Shown here in pieces: positions 7,716 to 17,300 of a stretch of 44,702 nucleotides of DNA. This stretch comes from CAYLPJ01 sp964385465 (lineage in GTDB: Bacteria > Planctomycetota > Phycisphaerae > SM23-33), in contig CAYLPJ010000056.1 in assembly GCA_964385465.1 (NCBI GenBank), positions 1-44,702 of the forward strand, written 5' to 3'. The position numbers and the translations under genes are program-made. Every line of letters starts with the position of its first letter. The first letter of the stretch is position 1. The notes beneath the pieces were generated by a model that saw nothing but the letters and a program-made list of their open reading frames with translations, was not told the DNA's origin and searched no databases.

Positions 7716-10607
7716 TCAGGGCCGCTCCACCAGCATGGGGGCCCAGCGCCGGCGGAGGGCGCGGAGCTCGGCTTCCTGCTCCGGCGAGAAGCTGCCGAGG
7801 CGCTGGGCGTAGGTGTCCATCCAGGTGATCAGGCGGTCGAGGTCGTCGCCGGTCAGGCGGACGCCTTGATGCGGCGTGGCGCCGGTGAACATCGCCAGCA
7901 GGGCGCTCTCGTCGGCGACGCACTCGCCGGGGATCGAGCGCCCGGCGTTGTAGCGGGCCCGGACGTGCTCCCGCAGGCTGCCCCGCCCGCCGTAGTTGAC
8001 CAGCGCGTCGTAGGCCTTTGCCGGGGAGAGATCCAGCTTCCCCCGGGCCTTCTTGCGGACGTCCTCGCGGGCCGGGGTCGGCGGGGCCGGGGCGTGGCAC
8101 GTCCCGCAGCGGCGGTCGAGGACCGGCTGGACGAGCTTGTCGAACCGCAGCGGCCAGGAGCCTTCCGGCCCGACGGTCAGGCGGGACGGCTCGCGGGCAA
8201 GGGCGGCCGGGCGGGCCGTCGGCGGGGCCGAGCAGCGCGGCTCGTGGCAGCCGATGCACGAGAGCGTCTGGGCGGGCTGGAGGTAGGTGACGGTCCGCAT
8301 GGTCTGGAGGGCGACGCCGCGGTCGTCGAGGGCCTGGAAGAACAGGATCACCCCCGCGGGGGCGCGGAAGTAGGCCGAGCCGTCCGGCTCGACGGGCACG
8401 GTGCCCAGCACGCACTTGCCCGGGTCGTCCCGCGTGACGCCCAGGCGCGGGCTGTTCATCTGCGGCTGGGCCTTGGCGGGCACGGCCACGACGCGGAGGC
8501 GCTTGACCGTCCCCCGCTCGATCCCGTCGAGCCCCTGGTAGACGTCGGTGAGGACGAAGCGCCCTTCCTCGGCGACGGGTGCGGCCGGCTCGTCGGGCGC
8601 GCCGGTCGGCATGGGCTCGCGGGGGCGGGGGCGGATCGGCAGCGGGTACATCGTCGAGATGTCCTCATCCCGCCAGAGCAGCTCCAGGTTGCCGTGCGTG
8701 TCGAACAGGTACACGCCGAGCGCGTTGGCGGCGTTGGTGCGCCCCTGGCGCTTGATCGGCAGGGGGCTCCAGGAGACGAGGTAGTAGTCTTCCGACAGCG
8801 GGAAGGGGTTGGCGAAGTAGCTCTTGGGCCAGCCCTCGATCTCGGGAAAGCACACCTCCGGCGTCAGGCGCGTGATCGGCTCGGCGCCGTCGCGGGCGAC
8901 GTCCGGGTCCAGCAGGACCAGGCTGCCGCCGGTAATGGCGTGGTGACCGGAGGCGGTGAAGATCAGCCGGTGCGAGCCGGGGATCGCCCGGGCCTCGAAG
9001 ATGCAGTGCGGCGACCTCGTGAAGTTGCCGTACACCGCCTGGGGGTTCGTCCCGTCGGGGTTGACCGACCAGAGGCTCATGTACGGCATGTTGTGGCGGT
9101 CGACGTAGTCCCACCGCGCGTAGAGCACGCGCCCGTCGGCCGCCAGCGAAGGCGTCCACTCGAAGTTCTCGAACGGCGAGAGCGCCCGGACGTTCCCGCC
9201 GTCGGCGTCCATGGCGTGCAGCGTGTAGACGGCCACGGGGCGGGAGTTGCCCCCGCCGCAGCGGACGTAGCTGTCGGGCCGCGCGCCGGCGGCGGCGGCG
9301 TCGAGGGCGCGGTGGCACTGCGTGGCCTGCCCGCGGCGGGTCGAGAGGAACACGATGCTCCCGTCGGGCAGGTAGCGGGCGTCGAAATCGTCGTACTTGC
9401 CCTCGGTCAGTTGGCGGGCCTGGCCGCTGTCGAGGTCCATCTCCCAGACGTGGTAGAACGCGTCGGCCGGAAGGGACGACTTGTCCACCTTGTTCCGCAC
9501 GCCGCGGACGTGCTTGTGGTAGCGGCACCAGGCGAAGAGGACGCGCCGGCCGTCGTGGCTGACGTCCGGGCGCAGGAAGCTGCCCTCGGGGAAGTCGTCG
9601 GTCAGGCACCGCAGGCTCGGGCGGCCCCGGCGGAAGCCCTCCATCACGTACAGGCCCCCGCCCGGGCGGGACCACCAGCCGTAGTACTGGTCGGACATGT
9701 GGCTGTAGGAGCTGGGCACGCGCCGGGTGAGCAGCAGGCGGTCGAAGTCCAGCAGCGGGTTGGCCAGCGCCAGCTCGCGGACGGCCCGGCGGGCGCGGAA
9801 GTACAGCGCGCGGGCGGCGTCGGCCTTGCCGGCCGACAGGGCCTCTTCCACGGCGGCCAGCTCGGCCAGCGCGGCGGCGGGGTCCACGCCCCGGGCGGCG
9901 AGGTCCGCGGCGAGCGCCCGCCCGCGCTCGATCACGCGATCGGTCGGGAAGCGGCGCGGGGCGGCGGCCTCGCGCGGCGTGCCCGCCGGGGCGGACCACT
10001 GGCTGGCGCTGCTCTGGTCGGCGTCGCGCCCGAGAGCGATGTTCGCCTTCGGCTTGCCCGCGGCGTAGACCTCCACCTCGTCGAGGTGCAGGAAGCCCCC
10101 GCCGTCGAGGCGCAGGCGGAGAAAGCGCCCCCGCCGCCCGGCGAGGTCGACGCTCAGCGGCTTGCCCAGCCCCACCCCGCCCACGAGCGAGCCGTCGTGG
10201 CGATAGGCCTCCTTCCACGCCTTGCCGTCGTCGCTGACGAGCAGGCGGAAGTGCTTCAGCCGCCCGGCGCAGCCCTCGTCGCAGCGGTTGTAGATCACCG
10301 CCCGGCCCAGCGTGACCGGCTTGCCCAGATCCACCTGCCACCAGGGGGCCTTCTCGGAACTCGTATGGAACCCCCACTTGCCGTTCTTGACGCCGTCGAC
10401 GGCGCCCGCGGCGTCTTCGGCCGCCGTGACGCCGGAGCGGCTGATCCCCGCGGCCTTGTCGGTCAACGCCGGCTCGCGGACGGTCGCCTGCCGCAGCCAG
10501 TCGGCCTCGACCATGCGGCGGTAGGCGTCGGCGTCCACGGCGCCGGCCGCCAGCGGCGCCGCCGCGAGGGCGAGGGCGAGTGCGAGAACGGTCGTGATCG
10601 TGCGCAT
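7716..10607 (-). CDS. Discoidin-domain, hydrazine-synthase-alpha-like dihaem cytochrome c
   Basis: The 963-residue protein has a signal peptide (MRTITTVLALALALAAAPLA), then an F5/8-type C (discoidin) carbohydrate-binding domain (about 45-195: WWQVDLGKPVTL, RFLRLRLDGGGFLHLDEVEVY). A long middle region has WD40/TolB-like blade motifs (DGRRVLFAWCRYHKH, DGSIVFLSTRRG, ADGRVLYARWDYVDRH). The C-terminal part carries two c-type haem sites, CIGCH (about 784) and CGTCH (about 834). This order after the discoidin domain resembles the HzsA-like proteins common in planctomycetes. True hydrazine synthesis is not implied, because the beta and gamma subunits are absent here. The start at 10607 begins the signal peptide. 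A palindrome surrounds its likely -10 element. Confidence 0.8.
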   Translation of the reverse strand: MRTITTVLALALALAAAPLAAGAVDADAYRRMVEADWLRQATVREPALTDKAAGISRSGVTAAEDAAGAVDGVKNGKWGFHTSSEKAPWWQVDLGKPVTLGRAVIYNRCDEGCAGRLKHFRLLVSDDGKAWKEAYRHDGSLVGGVGLGKPLSVDLAGRRGRFLRLRLDGGGFLHLDEVEVYAAGKPKANIALGRDADQSSASQWSAPAGTPREAAAPRRFPTDRVIERGRALAADLAARGVDPAAALAELAAVEEALSAGKADAARALYFRARRAVRELALANPLLDFDRLLLTRRVPSSYSHMSDQYYGWWSRPGGGLYVMEGFRRGRPSLRCLTDDFPEGSFLRPDVSHDGRRVLFAWCRYHKHVRGVRNKVDKSSLPADAFYHVWEMDLDSGQARQLTEGKYDDFDARYLPDGSIVFLSTRRGQATQCHRALDAAAAGARPDSYVRCGGGNSRPVAVYTLHAMDADGGNVRALSPFENFEWTPSLAADGRVLYARWDYVDRHNMPYMSLWSVNPDGTNPQAVYGNFTRSPHCIFEARAIPGSHRLIFTASGHHAITGGSLVLLDPDVARDGAEPITRLTPEVCFPEIEGWPKSYFANPFPLSEDYYLVSWSPLPIKRQGRTNAANALGVYLFDTHGNLELLWRDEDISTMYPLPIRPRPREPMPTGAPDEPAAPVAEEGRFVLTDVYQGLDGIERGTVKRLRVVAVPAKAQPQMNSPRLGVTRDDPGKCVLGTVPVEPDGSAYFRAPAGVILFFQALDDRGVALQTMRTVTYLQPAQTLSCIGCHEPRCSAPPTARPAALAREPSRLTVGPEGSWPLRFDKLVQPVLDRRCGTCHAPAPPTPAREDVRKKARGKLDLSPAKAYDALVNYGGRGSLREHVRARYNAGRSIPGECVADESALLAMFTGATPHQGVRLTGDDLDRLITWMDTYAQRLGSFSPEQEAELRALRRRWAPMLVERP

Positions 10608-10908
10608 GGAGATTCTCCACAGAGGAGGCTGCGTTCCAGCGTCCATCATACATGGAACGCCCCCGGCGCGCCCAAGCGCCGCGGAGACCCGATTCCCGCC
10701 CGGGCGATTCGGTCCTCGCGGGCAGCCGCGCAGCGCGGCCCGCGGGCCCCCGCGAACCGCGAACCGCGGACCGCCCGGGGCGTTCTCTTCTGGACTCGGC
10801 GGCGCTTTTCCTGAAAACTATCTCGCGTCGCGTGCGTCTCAGACAGCAGGCACCGGGGGCCGCGGCGCCGCGGCCGCCCGATTCACGCACCGTAGGGAGA
10901 CAACTGCC
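10608..10908. other. Divergent intergenic region of the HzsA-like and giant-module genes
   Basis: No gene is seen. The left part holds the palindrome listed separately. The middle (10700-10790) is extreme GC with a short imperfect 7-base tandem repeat (CGCGAAC, CGCGAAC, CGCGGAC). The right part is less GC-rich (CTTTTCCTGAAAACTATC near 10810) and may hold the promoter of the rightward gene, but no clear hexamer pair is visible. Confidence 0.5.
10631..10660 (-). promoter_or_regulatory. Inverted repeat around a -10 element
   Basis: GCGTTCCA (10631-10638) and TGGAACGC (10653-10660) are perfect 8-base inverted arms. On the minus strand TATGAT (10645-10650) sits between them, 38 bases before the HzsA-like start codon. 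The geometry fits an operator for a dimeric repressor over the promoter, or a 5' hairpin. Confidence 0.45.
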
Positions 10909-13900
10909 ATGAAGCACGTCCTCCGCGCCGTGGGGGTCCTTTCGCTTGTCCTGGCCGCCTTGGTCCCCGCGGTCCCGCTGCACGCCGCCGGGCCGACCAC
11001 CCGCCCGACGAAGGTGTACGTCCCCTACGAGAAGCTCCGGGGCGTCTTCGAGGCCGAGGGGCAGGGCGTCTTTCTGCCGTACGACGAGTTCCGCCGCCTG
11101 TGGCGTGCCTCCCGGCGCGAACCCGCCGCCGTCGCCGAGGCGCCCGCGCCGTACCTGATCTCCACGGCGCGGTTCACCGGCACGGTCGGCGAGAAGCTCG
11201 CCACGCTGCGGATGGAGCTGACCGTCGACATCCTCGCCGACGGCTGGGTCGAGGTGCCCATCGGCCTCGGCGACGTCGCCGTCAGCGAGGTCGCCTTCGC
11301 CGGCGCCGCCGAAGACCCCGCCGACCGCCCGCTGCTCCGCGCCGACGGGGGCAGCTACCGCATGCTCACCCGCGGCAAGGGGAGGCGGACGCTCGTCGTC
11401 GACTTCGTCCGCCAGCTCGTCACCAGCCCCGGGCTCAACGTCCTGGGCTTCCAGCTCCCCGCCGCCGCCATCACCACGCTGGAGCTGACGATCCCCGAGG
11501 AGAACATGAAGGTGGACGTCGAGCCGATGCTCGCGGCGGGGACCGAGCAGGTGGCCGCCGACGGCGGCAAGGCCACGCGGCTGCGGGCGTTCCTGGGCTC
11601 GTCGCCGAAGGTCAAGCTGAGCTGGAAGCCGACCACGCAGGCGGCGGCGGACCTCGAGCCGGTGATCGTCAGCGAGCAGCTCCAGCACCTGCACGTTGCC
11701 GAGGCGCTGGTCACCCACGAGGTGCGGTTCACCTACGACATCCGCCGCCGCGGCGTGGACGACTTCACCGTCCAGTTGCCCGGGGGCTTTCGCGTCACCG
11801 CCGTCGAGGGCGCGAACATCGCCAAGTGGGACATCGCCGCCGCGGGCAAGGCGCGGAACCTGAAGGTGCAGCTCTTCTCGGCCGCCAAGGGCCGCTACGA
11901 GCTGACGGTGCGGATGGAGCTGTTTCTCAAGGAGTCCTCGGCGAAGGTCGCCCTCGAGCCGGTGCTGACCCAGCAGGTGCTCCGGCGCACGGGCCTGCTG
12001 GCGGTGACGCACTCGCCGCGGCGGAGCGTCGAGCTGACCGGCGCGAAGAACCTCGCCCGGGTGGACACCGCCCGGCTGCCGAAGGCCCTCCGCGGGCGGG
12101 CGGGCGCGACGGCGTGGCGGTTCATCACCGGCGACTACGCGGGCACGCTGGCGGTCGACACCGTCGCGCCGCGGATCGCCGCACGCCACGTCTGGGCGCT
12201 GGGGATCGCCGACGACCGCCGCGAGCTCCGCGGGCGCCTGAGCTACCGCATCGAGCGGGCGGGCGTCTTCCAGCTCGCCCTCGGGCTGCCCGAGCCCTGG
12301 GAGGTCCTCGACATCGGCCCGGCGGGAATCGTCGACGATTACCAGCTTGCCGGCGAGGGCGAGGCCCGCACCGTCAACATCCTGCTGAAACGCGAGGTCC
12401 TCGGCGAGCTCGGCCTGACGCTCACCGCCCGCGCACCCCGGTCCGCCCCGGACGCCGCCGTCGACTTCCGCCTCCCCCTGGCCGCGGCCGAGCACCTGAG
12501 GCTCTACAGCGGACAGGTCATCGTCCAGCTCGCCGACCGCCTCCGCGGCGAGGTCGCCGAACTCCGCCAGCTCCAGTCCCTGCCCCTCCGCCAGGCGGAC
12601 ATGAAGGGCCTCGTTCCCGCCCTGCCGGCGGCGATGGCGTTCGCGTTCCGCGCCCTCGACCGCGCCCGCCCCGCCGGGCTGACGCTCGACGTGGCGGTCA
12701 AGCCCACGCAGGTCTCGGCCGTGGTGCACCGGCTGGTGAACATCCAGCCGGGCTCGATCCGGGAGGAGGCGGTGATCGACTACCGCGTCCGCTACGCGCC
12801 GGTGGACACGTTCTACCTGAAGATGCCCGCCGAGCTGGCCGACGCGGGCGTGAGCATCTCCGGCAAGGACATCAAGGAGAAGCCGCGCCTCGACGCCCTT
12901 CCCGCCGACCAGCGAGCCGACGGCCCCGGCGACGGCGCCGGCGAGGCGGATCCGGGCGCCCCCGAGCCCGGCGCCCCCGCCACCGCGCCGGGCGGCGAGC
13001 AGCCCGACTGGGCGTACTACAAGGTCGTCCTCCAGGCGCCGGTCCTCGGCGAGTACCGCGTGAAGGTGGACCTCCGCCGCGGCTTCCAGGCCGGGCAGAC
13101 CGGGCAGGTCAGCACCGTCGAGGTGCCCCCGATCCTCGCCGCGGGCAGGCTGTCCGACCAGACAGGGCACGTCGCCGTCGCCAAGGCCGACACGCTCGCC
13201 ATCGGCGAGCCGAAGGTCACCGGCCTGCTTCCGGGCGACCCGGCCAGCGAGGCCGACCTGCCCCGCGGCGACCACCGCCGACAGGCCACGCTGGCCTTCC
13301 GGTACACCACCCCGCCGTTCGCGCTGGCGCTGCCCGTGGCCGTGCAGAAGGAAGCCGCCGTCTTCACCACGATCGCCACCGGCGCGGTCCTGGAGCAGGT
13401 TCTCGGGCGCGACGGGGCCGTCAGCACCCACGCGACCTTCCTGCTGGCCACCAGCCGCGGCGACCGCCTGCCGGTGACCTTCCCGCCGGGGGCGGAAGTC
13501 TCCGCCGTGCTGCTCAACGGCACCGAGGCGCCGGTCGAGGCCGGGACGTCCCCGGACGTCCGCGTCGTCCGCCTGCCCCCCTCGGCCGGGCAGGTCTCCC
13601 GGCTGGTGCTCGAGCTCCGCTACAACATGAAGCCCGGCGGCGACGCCCTCGCGCCCCCGGCGCTGCCCGAGGACATCCCCGTTCAACAGACGCTCTGGCG
13701 CGTCCGCATGCCGGTCGAGAAGCTCCTGCTCGACCACAACCCGGCGTACACGCGGATGAAGTACGGCGCGGCCGGCCAGCTCCGGTCGCTGGCGTCGGGG
13801 TACCCGTCGGAGGTCGGCTTCAAGTTCGCCCACCAGCGGAAGGCGTACGATTTCACCCGCCAGGGCGCCCCCGAGGCGCTGGCGCTGCGGATCGTCGGGC

Positions 13901-14316
13901 GGGAGGTCTTCAGCGTGGTGGTCTGGCTGGCGATCGCCGCCGTCGGCGTGGCGGCACTCAGGATCGACTGGTTCGGGCGGTGCGTGCTCGTCCTGGCCGC
14001 GGGCGTGGCGGTGCTGGTGGTGAGGCTGTTCGCGCCGCTGCTGGTCAAGCACGTGGTGCTGACAGGCATGTGGGTCGGCGTGATCGTGATCGGCCTGTGG
14101 ATCGCACACGGGCTCTTCCGCCGCCTGCCGGCGGTGGTGCGGCGCCGGAGGCCGCCTTCGGCCGGGCCGGCGCCGGCCGGCGCCGGCGGGTCGGCGCCGC
14201 AGGAAGGCCCGCCGGTGCTGGAGCCCTCGCAGGCCCCGCCGGACCAGCCCCCGTCGCGCCCGCAGAACCCCCCGGGCGACACGCACGACGCCGGCGACGC
14301 GTCGGGGAGGGCGTAG
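10909..14316 (+). CDS. Large exported membrane protein, giant module A (unknown function)
   Basis: The 1135-residue protein has a signal peptide (MKHVLRAVGVLSLVLAALVP, ending near HAA). It then has a motif block (KVYVPYEKLRGVFEAEGQG, FLPYDEFRRLW), a very long beta-rich, non-cytoplasmic-looking region, and about three TM segments at roughly residues 1000-1070 followed by a Pro-rich tail. The same order recurs twice in the next protein: a YVPY-type opening, a TGTV...L block, a RYxxPPF block, then C-terminal TMs. The start at 10909 is chosen because AGGGAG lies upstream and the signal peptide begins there. Only 4 bases separate its stop from the next gene, so the two form one operon. I recognise no enzymatic motif. 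Confidence 0.85.
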   Translation: MKHVLRAVGVLSLVLAALVPAVPLHAAGPTTRPTKVYVPYEKLRGVFEAEGQGVFLPYDEFRRLWRASRREPAAVAEAPAPYLISTARFTGTVGEKLATLRMELTVDILADGWVEVPIGLGDVAVSEVAFAGAAEDPADRPLLRADGGSYRMLTRGKGRRTLVVDFVRQLVTSPGLNVLGFQLPAAAITTLELTIPEENMKVDVEPMLAAGTEQVAADGGKATRLRAFLGSSPKVKLSWKPTTQAAADLEPVIVSEQLQHLHVAEALVTHEVRFTYDIRRRGVDDFTVQLPGGFRVTAVEGANIAKWDIAAAGKARNLKVQLFSAAKGRYELTVRMELFLKESSAKVALEPVLTQQVLRRTGLLAVTHSPRRSVELTGAKNLARVDTARLPKALRGRAGATAWRFITGDYAGTLAVDTVAPRIAARHVWALGIADDRRELRGRLSYRIERAGVFQLALGLPEPWEVLDIGPAGIVDDYQLAGEGEARTVNILLKREVLGELGLTLTARAPRSAPDAAVDFRLPLAAAEHLRLYSGQVIVQLADRLRGEVAELRQLQSLPLRQADMKGLVPALPAAMAFAFRALDRARPAGLTLDVAVKPTQVSAVVHRLVNIQPGSIREEAVIDYRVRYAPVDTFYLKMPAELADAGVSISGKDIKEKPRLDALPADQRADGPGDGAGEADPGAPEPGAPATAPGGEQPDWAYYKVVLQAPVLGEYRVKVDLRRGFQAGQTGQVSTVEVPPILAAGRLSDQTGHVAVAKADTLAIGEPKVTGLLPGDPASEADLPRGDHRRQATLAFRYTTPPFALALPVAVQKEAAVFTTIATGAVLEQVLGRDGAVSTHATFLLATSRGDRLPVTFPPGAEVSAVLLNGTEAPVEAGTSPDVRVVRLPPSAGQVSRLVLELRYNMKPGGDALAPPALPEDIPVQQTLWRVRMPVEKLLLDHNPAYTRMKYGAAGQLRSLASGYPSEVGFKFAHQRKAYDFTRQGAPEALALRIVGREVFSVVVWLAIAAVGVAALRIDWFGRCVLVLAAGVAVLVVRLFAPLLVKHVVLTGMWVGVIVIGLWIAHGLFRRLPAVVRRRRPPSAGPAPAGAGGSAPQEGPPVLEPSQAPPDQPPSRPQNPPGDTHDAGDASGRA

Positions 14317-14320
14317 ACCC

Positions 14321-17300
14321 ATGACCGCACGATCCCCCCGAATCGCGGCGGCGCTGCTGGCGGCGATGGCGGCCTCGGCGGCCCCGCACGCCGCGGGCGC
14401 CGAGCCCGGCGGCCCGGACCGACCGTGGGCCCCCGAGAACGCCCCGCACGTCTACGTGCCCGTCGCGGACCTTCCGGGCATCCTCGCCGGCGACGACCGC
14501 GCGGTGCTCATGGACCGCCGGGCCTTCGCGAAGCTCCTTGCCGACGCCCGGGCCGCCGACGCCCGCGACGGCCGGCGCGACGTCGCGCGCATCGTCCGCG
14601 CCGACTACACCGGCACGGTCGCCGCCGAGGCCATGCGCCTGACCGCCACGCTGCGAATCGTCTCGCTCAGCGACCGCCCCGTCGCCGTGCCGCTCCGCTT
14701 CGCCGGCGTCGGCCTGACCGAGATGGCGCTCGACGGCGAGCCGGCCCCGCTGGGGCACGACCGCCAGGGCCGCCTCGTGCTCGTCGTCACCGGGCGGGGC
14801 GAGCACGTGCTGACCCTCGCCGGCTCGACGGCGGTCCGTGAGCTCGACGGCGGCGGCGTGCGGATGGGCATGACGATCCCCCCCGCGGCGGCGGGAGAGA
14901 TGCGTTTCTCCGCCGCCGGCGACCTGGAGGTCCACGCGACGGTCCCGGTCGCCGAGGCCGCCTACGACCGCGCCGCCGACCGGACCGCCTGCCGCCTGAC
15001 CGTCGGCGGGCGCCGCGCGGTGACGGTGGTGCTGATGGGCAACGGCACGCGGGAGGACCGCCGGGCGATCCTGCTGGGCAGCAGCGCCACCACCGTGCAG
15101 TTCACCCGCGCCTCGCAGACGCTGCACAGCGTCTACACCGTCCAGGTGCTCCGCCGCGGCGTCCGCGAGCTCACCTTCGAGCTGCCCGCCGACTGGGCCG
15201 TCACCGACGTGACCTGCCCGTCGCTGGTCACGTGGTCCGTGGGCGAGCCGGCAAAGCCCGGCGGGGCCAAGCGGCTGGTCGTCCGCCTCCGCACCGCCTC
15301 GCGCGGGACCAAGGCGCTGGTCATCCAGGCCGCCGCGGGGCGCGGGGCCGCGGCCGAGTGGACCAGCCCGGCCCTGCGGCTGGTCGGGGCGGACTTCCAG
15401 CACGGGCACCTGCTGGTCGATCCCGGGTCGGAGCTGAAGGTCCGCGGGCAGGCGCTGACCAGCGCCCGCCAGGAGGACCCCGCCCGCGCGCGGTCCGTCG
15501 CCGGGCTGCTCACCGCCGCGGGGGGCAGGCTCTACTACCACTGGGCCGACGACTGGGCGGTGAAGCTGGACCTTGCCACCGTCGCCGGGCGGCGGGTCAG
15601 CCGCGGCAGCCAGCGCGTCGAGATCACCCGCCGCGAGCTGTCGCTGAGCGGCGAGTTCGAGATCACCGCCGTCGGGCGCGACTGCTTCGCGCTGGACTTC
15701 GAGCTGCCCGCCGAGCCCTGGCAGCTCCGCGAGGTCACCGTCGGCGGGAAGGACAAGGGCTTCGAGTACCGCGTCGTCGACGACGAGGGCCGGCGCGTGC
15801 TCAAGATCGCCCTGGCGGCGCCCGTCCGCCCCGAGGGCGTCGCGAAGGTCCGCATCGCCCTCCGCCGCGTGCCGGCCGACTGGGCCTGGCCCGCCGGCGC
15901 CGGGCCGCGAGAGATCGAACTGCCCGCCATCGTCGCCCGCGCCGAGACCGTCTCGGGGCACCTCGCCGTCGCGCCCGGCAGCGACCTGGACGTCGCCGCC
16001 GTCGCGGCCCCCGACGGGCTGACCGAGATCACCGTGGGGCGCATGGCCGCCGCCGGCCTGCGACCGGACGTCCAGCTCGCCTGGCGCTACGAGGCGCCGC
16101 CGGCGGGGACCGTCGGCGTCCGCGTCTCCCGCACGCCCCACCGCCTCGCCGCCGACGCCGTCGCGCTGGTGACCGTCCGGGGCACGCACCTCGCCGCGGC
16201 GTGGCGGATCACCTGGCGCATCTCCCGCGCCCACGCCCGGACGCTGTACCTCCTGGCCGACAAGGCGCTCGGGCGGGCGATCACCATCGCCGCGCCGGGG
16301 CGCCACATCGCCGCCCGCGCGATCGTCGAGCCCGGGCCCGGGACCGTCGAGCTGCCCGAGGCCCTCGCCGAGAAGTACAACCTCTGGCAGGTCAGCCTGG
16401 ACAGCCCGGCCATCGGGGAGGTGGTCGTCGAGGCGCGCTACGACCGCCCGCTGGCCGACGGCGACGTACCCGTGCCCCTCGTCCGCCCGCTCGCCGGCGG
16501 GCAGACGCGCGAGCTGCTCGCCGTCCAGGCCGGGGAGGAGCTGGCCGTCACCGTCGATGCCTCGGGCGCGCGCGACGTCGACGCCGTCGACCTGCCGCCG
16601 CTGCCGGGCAAGCCCCGCCGGCTCCTGCGGGCCTTCCGCCTGACCGCGCCGGACACCCCCGGCGGCGAGAAGGCCGCCGTCCGCCTGGCCACCAAGCTCC
16701 ACGAACCGTACGCCATCCCCGCCGCCCTCGCCGCCGAGGTCCGGTTCACCACACAGCTCGGCGCCGGCGGCGAGCAGGAGACCGAGGCCGTCTTCCGAGT
16801 CGCCAACGCCGGGCTCCAGTTCCTCCCCGTCCGCCTGCCCCGCGGCGCCAAGCTGCTCAGCGCCCGCGTGGCCGGCAAGCCCGTCCGACCCAAGCGGGAC
16901 GCCGCGGGCGACCTGCTGCTGGGCCTGCCCCGCTCGGCCGAGCCGATCGAGGTCCGGGTGGTCTTCGCCTGCGCCGAAAACGGCGGGCCAGGGGGGCGCA
17001 TCCACGGCGCCGAGCTGCCCGGCGTGCAGATCAACACCACCACCTGGCGCGTCCTGCCCCCCCCGGGATACCGGATCACCACCCAGTACACCGACATGCA
17101 GGCCGACCGCCCGCTGCGCCCGCGACTGGCCGGGCAGGGCGTCATCGACGGGCTGCGCGAGGTTTTCGGCGGCATGGCGGCCATCGGCGCCGTCGGCAGC
17201 GCGCGGCTGGCGCAGGACACCGTCAGCCGGTTGGAGGACTACGACGAGAAGGTCGCGCATCGACGGTCGCCGTCCGTCTCGTCCGGCGGCGAGGCCCACG

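Noticed and set aside
7716..10607. Evidence for anammox metabolism
   Set aside because: HzsA-like proteins with extra domains are widespread in ordinary planctomycetes, and no other hydrazine synthase subunit or hydrazine dehydrogenase gene is present.
8665..14322. An 1885-codon minus-strand frame across the HzsA-like and giant-module genes
   Set aside because: High GC leaves few stops in this frame; the translation is low-complexity, and the overlapped genes have signal peptides and motifs.
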